Source of the DNA: JANNAV01 sp031384695
GTDB lineage: Bacteria; Pseudomonadota; Alphaproteobacteria; Rhodobacterales; Rhodobacteraceae
Reading direction: 5' to 3'
Length of the DNA: 10,231 nucleotides
Assembly (NCBI GenBank): GCA_031384695.1
Contig: JANNAV010000224.1
Span: 1-10,231, forward strand
A program made the translations under genes and the position numbers. Below the pieces are notes generated by a model. The model was not told the DNA's origin and did no database searches. It saw only the letters and a list, made by a program, of their open reading frames with translations. Each line of letters begins with the position of its first letter. Positions within the stretch are counted from its first letter, which is position 1. Positions 5,390 to 10,231 of the stretch are shown piece by piece.

Positions 5390-6243
5390 GCCCCAGCCTC
5401 CAATTCCCGCAGAATATCACCCAACCCCCGCCGCCAATCGGGCCGCGCAATGCCAAAACCCGCAAGCGAGCTGCAATCAAGCCGCGAATTGGCCGGTCGC
5501 GCCGCCGCCGTCGGATACTCGGCACTGGCAATATCGCGCACCTGACAGCCAAGCCCCGCCCCCGCCATGATCGCCCGCGCAAACCCCGCCCAACTGATAT
5601 CGGGGGCCCCGGCAAAATGATGCGTCCCCCCCGCAGCCCCGCCCTGCATCGCCACAGCCAGCCGAAACAGCGCATCGGCAATATCCGCCGCAGGCGTCGG
5701 GCCGCCGATCTGATCGGCAACCACCTTCACCACCGCCCGCTCGCCCCCCAGCCGCAGCATGGTTTTCACAAAATTCGCCCCATGCGCCGAAAACACCCAC
5801 GACGTGCGCAAGATCACATGCACACCGCCCGCCGCCCGCACCGCCTCTTCACCCAACAGCTTGGTCTGCCCGTAAACCCCCAAAGGCCCGGTCGCATCGC
5901 CGGGTAGAAATGCCCGCTCCCCCGCCCCGTCAAACACGTAATCGGTCGAGATGTGCAGGAATGGCACGCCCAGCGCCGCGCATTGCCGCGCCATGGCACC
6001 CGGCGCGCTGGCGTTCACCACCTTCACCATCGCCCCCATGGTTTCCGCCCGGTCCACCGCCGTGAACGCCGCCGCATTGATCACCGCATCGGGGCGCGCC
6101 GCCGCAATCGCCGCCGCACAGGCTTTCGGGGTGGCCAGATCGGCCTGCCCCCGGCCCAACGCCGTAACCTGCATTCCCAAAGGTGCCCGCCGCTGCAACT
6201 CACGCGCCACCTGCCCGGTTTGCCCGAACACCAGCACCCTCAT
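5386..6243 (-). CDS. rfbD: dTDP-4-dehydrorhamnose reductase (RmlD)
   Basis: The last enzyme of the pathway, reducing dTDP-6-deoxy-L-lyxo-4-hexulose to dTDP-L-rhamnose with NAD(P)H. It has 285 residues, a normal length. Extended short-chain dehydrogenase features: VLVFGQTGQVARE (3-15) as the Rossmann glycine motif, NAAAFTAVDRAE (56-67), STDYVFDG (99-106), catalytic Tyr124 and Lys128 in YGQTK, RTSWVF (146-151), ADQIGGPT (176-183) and RPANSRLD (249-256). The frame is open upstream to about 6369, but homology begins at ATG 6243, preceded by a G-rich GGGGGTGG; the extension translates to low-complexity Ala/Gly and is the antisense-like end of rfbB. Start overlaps the rfbB stop, and stop overlaps the rfbA start, both as ATGA. 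Arginine codons here are mostly CGG and alanines mostly GCG, unlike the plus-strand genes. Confidence 0.96.
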   Translation of the reverse strand: MRVLVFGQTGQVARELQRRAPLGMQVTALGRGQADLATPKACAAAIAAARPDAVINAAAFTAVDRAETMGAMVKVVNASAPGAMARQCAALGVPFLHISTDYVFDGAGERAFLPGDATGPLGVYGQTKLLGEEAVRAAGGVHVILRTSWVFSAHGANFVKTMLRLGGERAVVKVVADQIGGPTPAADIADALFRLAVAMQGGAAGGTHHFAGAPDISWAGFARAIMAGAGLGCQVRDIASAEYPTAAARPANSRLDCSSLAGFGIARPDWRRGLGDILRELEAGA

Positions 6244-7280
6244 GGTGCCACCCCCAGCCGCACGCCCACCCCCGCCCGCGCCTGCAACGGCTGCCACCAC
6301 GCCGCGTTGTCCAGATACCACCGCACCGTCCGCCGCAACCCTTCCGCCAGCGTCACCGAAGGCCGCCACCCCAGCTCGTCCCGCATCCGGCCGGGATCAA
6401 TCGCATAGCGCGCATCATGGCCGGGCCGGTCGGTCACATAAGTGATCAACCGCGCATGCGGCGCGCCCGCCGGGCTCATCTCGTCCAGCAAACCGCAGAT
6501 CATCTGCACCAGATCAATATTGCGCACCTCGTTCTCGCCGCCGATATTGTAACTCCGCCCCACCGCCCCCCGCTCCAGCACGCACAACAGCGCATCCGCA
6601 TGATCTTCGACATAAAGCCAGTCGCGCACGTTCAGGCCTTCGCCATAAACCGGAATCGCCTTCCCCGCCAAAGCGTTCAGAATAACCACCGGGATCAGCT
6701 TTTCCGGGAAATGATAGGGGCCGTAATTGTTCGAACAATTGGTCATCAGCACCGGCAACCCATAGGTCTCGCCCCAGGCCCGCACCAGATGGTCCGACGC
6801 CGCCTTCGATGCCGAGTAAGGGCTGTTCGGCGCATAAGGCGTCTCCTCGGTAAACTGCCCCTCCGCCCCCAGACTGCCAAACACCTCGTCGGTCGAGATG
6901 TGGTGAAAGCGAAACCCCAAAGGCCGCCCCAAACGCAGCCAATGCCCCCGCGCCGCCTCCAGCATATTGAACGTGCCGGTGATATTGGTGTCGATAAAGT
7001 CAGAAGGCGCGTCGATAGACCGGTCCACATGGCTCTCCGCCGCCAGATGCATCACCGCATCGGGCTTGTGCAGCGCAAAAACCCGGTCCAAAGCCGCCCG
7101 ATCCCGGATATCGGCCTGCTCGAACGAATAAAGGTTCGATGCCGCCACCCCGGCCACGTTTTCCAGACAGGCCGCATAGGTCAGCGCATCCAGATTGACC
7201 ACCTCATGCCCGCGCGCCACCGCCAGCCGCACCACCGCCGAGCCGATAAACCCCGCCCCCCCCGTCACCAACAGCTTCAC
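6240..7280 (-). CDS. rfbB: dTDP-glucose 4,6-dehydratase (RmlB)
   Basis: Cytoplasmic NAD-dependent enzyme converting dTDP-glucose to dTDP-4-keto-6-deoxyglucose. It has 346 residues with the GTG start used here. Motifs: NAD-binding TGGAGFIGS (6-14), HLAAESHVDRS (78-88), the catalytic T130-D131-E132 in STDEVFG, Y155-x-x-x-K159 in YSASK, NCSNNYGPYHFPEKLIP (181-197) and YGEGLNVRDWLYVEDH (212-227). The family's usual start (MKxLVTGGAGFIGS) corresponds to GTG 7280. GGAGGG (7287-7292) six bases upstream confirms it, so the open frame running back to 7376 is not used. The start overlaps the rfbC stop (GTGA) and the stop overlaps the rfbD ATG (ATGA), indicating translational coupling. The C-terminal tail (about 335-346) is not part of the conserved core. 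Confidence 0.97.
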   Translation of the reverse strand: MKLLVTGGAGFIGSAVVRLAVARGHEVVNLDALTYAACLENVAGVAASNLYSFEQADIRDRAALDRVFALHKPDAVMHLAAESHVDRSIDAPSDFIDTNITGTFNMLEAARGHWLRLGRPLGFRFHHISTDEVFGSLGAEGQFTEETPYAPNSPYSASKAASDHLVRAWGETYGLPVLMTNCSNNYGPYHFPEKLIPVVILNALAGKAIPVYGEGLNVRDWLYVEDHADALLCVLERGAVGRSYNIGGENEVRNIDLVQMICGLLDEMSPAGAPHARLITYVTDRPGHDARYAIDPGRMRDELGWRPSVTLAEGLRRTVRWYLDNAAWWQPLQARAGVGVRLGVAP

Positions 7281-7843
7281 CGAGCACCCTCCCACATGAA
7301 AGGCGATGCCGCATCGCGCGCGAACGGCTGCACCGCATCCTTGGCCGACAGCAGCGGCGGCGCGCTCAACCGCCAATCAATGGCAAATTCAGGATCATCC
7401 CACCTTATGCCCGCATCACACTCGGGCGCATAAAAATCCGAACATTTGTATTGCACCTCGCAATCATCTTCCCGCGTGACAAAGCCGTGCAAAAACCCCT
7501 TCGGCACCAGCAGTTGCTTGCCGTTTGCCGCACTCAACTCCACCGCCACCCACTTGCCGTAGCCCGGTGATCCGCGCCGGAAATCCACCGCCACATCCCA
7601 CACCGCCCCGCGCGTGCAACGCACCAGCTTGTCCTGCGCATGCGGCGCGTGCTGATAATGCAACCCCCGCAACGTACCCCGCTTGGCCGAATGCGAGTGG
7701 TTGTCCTGCACAAACGCCACATCAATCCCCGCCGCCGCCATCCGCCCCGCGTTCCAGCTTTCGCTGAACCACCCCCGGTCATCGCCAAACCGCCGCGGCG
7801 TCAGGATCAACACATCAGCCAGCCCGCTCGGTTCAACATTCAT
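7277..7843 (-). CDS. rfbC: dTDP-4-dehydrorhamnose 3,5-epimerase (RmlC)
   Basis: A cupin-fold epimerase of 188 residues, usual length, acting on dTDP-4-keto-6-deoxyglucose between RfbB and RfbD. Motifs: RRFGDDRGWFSESWN (17-31), QDNHSHSAKRGTLRGLHYQ (46-64) with the likely catalytic His62, DKLVRCTRGAVWDVAVD (71-87), PKGFLHGF (114-121) with His119, and the substrate-site DFYAPECDAGIRWDDP (136-151) containing the expected catalytic Tyr138. The start at ATG 7843 is the family start; only a weak TGGA precedes it. The wzx stop is 75 bases upstream with no terminator, so rfbC is probably the second gene of a wzx-rfbCBDA transcript. Confidence 0.96.
   Translation of the reverse strand: MNVEPSGLADVLILTPRRFGDDRGWFSESWNAGRMAAAGIDVAFVQDNHSHSAKRGTLRGLHYQHAPHAQDKLVRCTRGAVWDVAVDFRRGSPGYGKWVAVELSAANGKQLLVPKGFLHGFVTREDDCEVQYKCSDFYAPECDAGIRWDDPEFAIDWRLSAPPLLSAKDAVQPFARDAASPFMWEGAR
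7278..7292 (-). promoter_or_regulatory. Ribosome-binding site fixing the GTG start of rfbB
   Basis: GGAGGG (7287-7292) stands six bases before GTG 7280, which aligns with the conserved N-terminus of the dehydratase. It lies inside the last codons of rfbC, so ribosomes finishing rfbC can restart here. Confidence 0.75.
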
Positions 7844-7918
7844 GCTCGCATCCAGATTATTGCCGTGCCGCTATCGCTCAGGATTAGCGCAGGAATATGG
7901 CGGCAACCAGTGAAGAGT

Positions 7919-9271
7919 TCATATCCCCAACAACGCCGCGTTGTACCACAAACACATGGCCGCAAGCCCAGCCGCCAGCGCAAAGCCACACAGATCATGC
8001 AGGCCGTCCCACACCCGGTGCTTGCGCGCCAGAACTACCACCGCCCCATGCAGCACCACCAGCGCGCCCCCTTGCGCCGCCAGCGCCCCAAACACCCCGC
8101 CAAAATGCACGCCCGCCCCAAAGGCCGCCGTCTGCACCAGCGCCTTCACCGCGATCAGCACGAAAAACCCGCGCGAATCCCCCGCCGCCAGCGCCGCCTG
8201 ATCATAGCTCATGCCAATCACCCCCGGCATCAGCACGCAGGCCATCACCACCACGATCGGCCCCCCGGCGCCATAGCGCGCGTCGTACAAAACCCCCATC
8301 AGCCCCGCCCCCCAAAGCCCCATCACCGCCAGCAGCCCCAGCGTCCCGAAGGTCAGCGCGAACCGCATCCGCCGCATCCGGATGGCATTGCCGCTCGAGG
8401 CCGCAGGCGGGCGGTCGCGGTACAGCGGGATCAGAATCCGGCTGGTCACCGCCCCCGCCAGCAGCATCGGAAACGCCGCCAGAAAATAGCCGATGTTGTA
8501 AACCCCCAAGGCGTCCAGCGGCAGATAGGCCCCCAGAATGGCCTTATCCCCCTGCGCCAGCAGAAACCCGCAGGCCGAAGACAGGAATATCCACTTGCCA
8601 AACCGGATCAGATCACGCCCCGCCGCAGGGTTCCACATAAAGCGGTTGGCAGGCCCCGGCAGATAGCGCTGCATCAGGTAAAGCTTCGCGCTTGACGCAC
8701 ACAGCGCCCCCAGCACCAAAGACCACACCGAATGCAGCAGCCACGCCAGCACCACCATCACCGCGATCCCCACCACCTGCGAGGCAAGGTCCAGCGCCGT
8801 CACCCGCCCCAACAGCAAATGCCGCTGCGCCGTATCCACCCGCGTCGGGTTGAACCCCAGGATCAGCAAGGTCAGCCCCGCCACCGGCAACAGTTGCAGC
8901 AGTTGCGGTTGCTCATAAAACGCCGCAATCGGCCAGGCCAGCGCACAGGTCAACAGCCATAGCCCCGCCCCCCGCAGCACATTGATGGTATAGGCGGTGT
9001 TCAGAAAATCCGCGTCATCGCCGTCGGGATGCTGGCTGATCGCCGGGCCCACCCCCACATCCGAAAACATCGCCAACCCCACCAGCACCACCGAAACCAA
9101 CGCCATCACCCCGAACGCCTCGGGAAACAGCAACCGCGTCAGCGCAAGGTTCGAGGCCAGCCGCAGCCCCTGCGCCACCACATAAGACCCCGCCGTGAAC
9201 GCAGACCCCCGCAGCGCCCGCGCGAAAAGTCCGTCGCTGTGCCGCAGCCGCGCGACGATGGAATGTAACAT
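7919..9271 (-). CDS. Wzx-type repeat-unit flippase (polysaccharide transporter, MOP superfamily)
   Basis: A 450-residue polytopic inner-membrane protein with about 12-14 hydrophobic segments, expected to move lipid-linked repeat units to the periplasmic face. Recognisable stretches: FTAGSYVVAQGLRLASNLAL (about 25-44, first helix), LFPEAFGVMALVSV (48-61), a VGVGPAISQHPDG segment near 73-85 and LNTAYTINVLRG near 90-101. These recall the colanic-acid exporter type (WzxC/polysaccharide synthesis family). The ATG at 9271 matches the typical N-terminus. The frame extends to 9328 only through a TTG and unlikely residues, and that extension would overlap the predicted -10 and -35 boxes. The only purine-rich site, GAAGGG (9285-9290), is 13 bases away, longer than ideal, so translation may be weak or the leader short. 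First gene of the presumed wzx-rfbCBDA operon. Confidence 0.9.
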   Translation of the reverse strand: MLHSIVARLRHSDGLFARALRGSAFTAGSYVVAQGLRLASNLALTRLLFPEAFGVMALVSVVLVGLAMFSDVGVGPAISQHPDGDDADFLNTAYTINVLRGAGLWLLTCALAWPIAAFYEQPQLLQLLPVAGLTLLILGFNPTRVDTAQRHLLLGRVTALDLASQVVGIAVMVVLAWLLHSVWSLVLGALCASSAKLYLMQRYLPGPANRFMWNPAAGRDLIRFGKWIFLSSACGFLLAQGDKAILGAYLPLDALGVYNIGYFLAAFPMLLAGAVTSRILIPLYRDRPPAASSGNAIRMRRMRFALTFGTLGLLAVMGLWGAGLMGVLYDARYGAGGPIVVVMACVLMPGVIGMSYDQAALAAGDSRGFFVLIAVKALVQTAAFGAGVHFGGVFGALAAQGGALVVLHGAVVVLARKHRVWDGLHDLCGFALAAGLAAMCLWYNAALLGI

Positions 9272-9299
9272 GGTAATTTCAATACCCTTCGCTCGCCGG

Positions 9300-9328
9300 A
9301 CCCTAGGCGGCGCGGGCCATGGCGTCAA
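9300..9328 (-). promoter_or_regulatory. Predicted sigma70-type promoter for the wzx-rfbCBDA operon
   Basis: On the minus strand TTGACG (-35, 9323-9328) is separated by exactly 17 bases from TAGGGT (-10, 9300-9305). The -35 matches five of six consensus bases. The -10 keeps the key first T, second A and last T. Transcription would start near 9293, giving a leader of about 22 bases before ATG 9271. Confidence 0.6.
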
Positions 9329-9361
9329 TCTGGCGCAAAAGCCCCCTGCCTCTTGCGCGAT

Positions 9362-9375
9362 TTGATTTCAATCAA
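9362..9375. promoter_or_regulatory. Perfect FNR/FixK-type box upstream of wzx
   Basis: TTGAT-TTCA-ATCAA is an exact match to the established FNR/FixK/FnrL consensus TTGAT-N4-ATCAA and is itself almost a full palindrome. Its centre is near 9368.5, roughly 75 bases upstream of the predicted wzx start point and about 325 bases before the divergent glycosyltransferase gene. That position fits upstream activation of wzx by a CRP/FNR-family regulator. Binding is inferred from the sequence only. Confidence 0.6.
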
Positions 9376-9399
9376 GCAAGGGGCCATCGCCCCGGCGGC

Positions 9400-9425
9400 C
9401 GCGCCTGCCTGCCCCGGCAGGCGCG
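9400..9425. repeat. GC-rich hairpin in the wzx / glycosyltransferase spacer
   Basis: CGCGCCTGCC (9400-9409) and GGCAGGCGCG (9416-9425) are perfect 10-base inverted repeats around a 6-base loop. On the plus strand only TTGTC follows, so it is at best a weak terminator. Confidence 0.55.
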
Positions 9426-9528
9426 TTGTCACGCACCCGCCAGACAGGCGCGCCCCAATTTGCCCCACCGCCCGGATTGCGGCACCTCCCTTGCTCTCCG
9501 GCGTCCCGCCTCCAAGCAACGTCCCGAT

Positions 9529-9549
9529 AAACGCTCCCCCGGAGCGTTT
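9529..9549. repeat. Hairpin AAACGCTCC/GGAGCGTTT in the same spacer
   Basis: AAACGCTCC (9529-9537) and GGAGCGTTT (9541-9549) are perfect 9-base inverted repeats with a CCC loop, 145 bases before the plus-strand glycosyltransferase gene. Each transcript would read three or more As before the stem and TTT at its end, so weak termination is possible in both directions. It could block read-through between the divergent units or act in the leader of the plus-strand gene. Confidence 0.5.
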
Positions 9550-9679
9550 CAAAAATCGGTCCGGGCGCTCCCATACCAAATCCATTTCCTACCCATACAC
9601 CCGCCCGCCCGCACCCCCGCCACGCAAAAGGCTTAACTTTGCCACCGCGCCGGATTACCTTCGCCCCACTCCACTGAAT

Positions 9680-9696
9680 AAGGTGAACCCGGATTG
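9680..9696 (+). promoter_or_regulatory. Ribosome-binding site supporting a TTG start
   Basis: AAGGTGA (9680-9686) stands seven bases before TTG 9694. An in-frame stop at 9679-9681 excludes any start further upstream, so the TTG is the only start that keeps the conserved N-terminus. Confidence 0.75.
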
Positions 9697-10231
9697 CGGA
9701 TCGCTTATCTCGTCAACACCTACCCCCGTGCCTCGCACAGCTTTATCCGCCGCGAGATACAGGCGCTTGAACGGCAGGGCTGGCAGGTGCACCGCTTTGC
9801 CATGCGCTCGGATCGGGCGGCGCTGGTCGATCCCGCCGATCTGGCCGAGGATGATCAAACCGAACATCTCCTCAAATCCGGGCTGCGGCACCTGCTGCCA
9901 AAGGCGCTCGCGTGGATGCTCCGCCACCCCGCACAAAGCCTCAAAGCCCTCCGCCTCGCCCTCAGTGCAGGCGCGCGCGGCGCTGGTTCCGGCTCGGGCA
10001 GGCTCAAACACCTGATCTACCTCGTCGAGGCCGCTTATCTCGCCGCCCGGTGCCAAAGCCTCGGCCACGCGCATATCCATGCGCATTTCGGCACCAATTC
10101 CACCACCGTCGCCATGCTCGCCGCAGCCCTCGGTGGCCCGACATACAGCTTTACCACCCATGGCCCCGAAGAGTTCGACGCGCCCGCGGCCCTCTCCCTG
10201 CCCGAAAAACTCCACCATGCCCGCTTTGCCG
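9694..10231 (+). CDS. Family 4 glycosyltransferase, N-terminal part (cut by window edge)
   Basis: The first 179 residues of a GT-B fold enzyme; the gene continues past the window. The N-terminus RIAYLVNTYPRASHSFIRRE (2-21) is the usual opening of the colanic-acid/ExoL-like GT4 group. Further on are HAHFGTNSTTVAML (129-142) and YSFTTHGPEEFD (151-162), the conserved acceptor-side region just before the interdomain linker. A Gly/Ser-rich insert (about 92-102) looks like a flexible loop. The catalytic C-terminal donor-binding half (EX7E motif) is outside the window, so activity cannot be judged. The start is TTG, fixed by the site at 9680-9686. It diverges from wzx. Its likely role is to add one sugar to the lipid-linked repeat unit; donor and acceptor unknown. 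Confidence 0.9.
   Translation, partial: MRIAYLVNTYPRASHSFIRREIQALERQGWQVHRFAMRSDRAALVDPADLAEDDQTEHLLKSGLRHLLPKALAWMLRHPAQSLKALRLALSAGARGAGSGSGRLKHLIYLVEAAYLAARCQSLGHAHIHAHFGTNSTTVAMLAAALGGPTYSFTTHGPEEFDAPAALSLPEKLHHARFA

Larger units (their letters stand above)
9272..9693. other. Divergent regulatory region between wzx and the family 4 glycosyltransferase
   Basis: These 422 bases hold no convincing gene; the open minus-strand frame at 9325-9585 reads as Gly/Ala/Arg-rich low complexity. The wzx-proximal end carries a promoter-like pair, an imperfect inverted repeat GCGCAAAAG/CTCTTGCGC (9333-9341/9350-9358, one mismatch) and an FNR-type box. The middle has two strong hairpins (9400-9425 and 9529-9549). 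The right end is AT-richer and should contain the plus-strand promoter, but I could not identify it. Confidence 0.6.

Noticed and set aside
3998..5545. 515-codon open frame on the plus strand
   Set aside because: It runs antisense across rfbA and the end of rfbD, and its translation is His/Pro/Arg/Gln-rich, typical of the complement of a GC-rich gene. No conserved motif.
6244..6369. N-terminal extension of rfbD
   Set aside because: The family start is at 6243. The extension is Ala/Gly low complexity and lies within rfbB.
6183..7433. 416-codon plus-strand open frame
   Set aside because: Antisense to rfbB and parts of rfbC and rfbD, which are certain from motifs. Arg/His/Pro-rich shadow.
7640..8695. 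351-codon plus-strand open frame
   Set aside because: Antisense to rfbC and wzx, with the same shadow composition and no recognisable domain.
9325..9585. 86-codon minus-strand frame in the wzx/glycosyltransferase spacer
   Set aside because: Gly/Ala/Arg low-complexity product that covers the promoter-like pair, the FNR-type box and two hairpins. No ribosome-binding site noted.
1..10231. CRISPR array, tRNA or rRNA genes, insertion sequences
   Set aside because: No regularly spaced direct repeats, no tRNA-like cloverleaf, no rRNA sequence and no transposase frame were seen.

Overview
This window is part of an exopolysaccharide or surface-polysaccharide locus of the Wzx/Wzy type. The organism is most likely an alphaproteobacterium of the Rhodobacterales (Rhodobacter/Roseobacter group). 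The reasons are the high GC content, an ExoY-type sugar transferase, the style of the proteins, TTG/GTG starts and an FnrL/FixK-type box. The taxonomic call is inference from composition and protein style, not from a marker gene.

Layout, left to right. (1) 1-218, minus: N-terminal end of a family 2 glycosyltransferase, cut by the window edge. (2) 219-580: divergent intergenic region and leader. (3) 581-1453 and 1458-2804, plus: a tightly spaced pair encoding a CpsD/CapB-like ATPase (tyrosine-kinase fold) and a Wzz/GumC-like chain-length protein, i.e. the two halves of a Wzc/ExoP co-polymerase on separate chains. (4) 2805-3063: a convergent intergenic region packed with consecutive inverted repeats, ending in a terminator for the minus-strand gene. 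(5) 3064-3750, minus: ExoY/WbaP-like phosphoglycosyl transferase. (6) 3751-4513: mostly non-coding, with one likely small two-helix membrane protein (4187-4369, minus). (7) 4514-7843, minus: the complete dTDP-L-rhamnose set in the order rfbC-rfbB-rfbD-rfbA, each junction a 4-base start/stop overlap. (8) 7919-9271, minus: Wzx-type flippase, 75 bases upstream of rfbC and probably in the same transcript. (9) 9272-9693: divergent regulatory region with a good sigma70-type promoter toward wzx and a perfect TTGAT-N4-ATCAA box. (10) 9694-10231, plus: N-terminal part of a family 4 glycosyltransferase, cut by the window edge.

How the genes work together (established roles of the families): RfbA/B/C/D convert glucose-1-phosphate to dTDP-L-rhamnose, so the repeat unit probably contains rhamnose or a related 6-deoxyhexose. 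The ExoY-like enzyme loads the first sugar phosphate onto undecaprenyl phosphate. The family 2 and family 4 glycosyltransferases extend the unit, Wzx flips it, and the Wzz/ATPase pair controls polymerisation and export. The Wzy polymerase and the Wza outer-membrane channel are not in the window.

The gene content is that of a fairly standard polysaccharide locus. I did not find a convincing new enzymatic system. The points worth a second look are the hairpin-dense convergent spacer (2808-3034), the FNR-type box before the flippase/rhamnose operon, the small membrane protein before exoY, and the split, tail-less co-polymerase.
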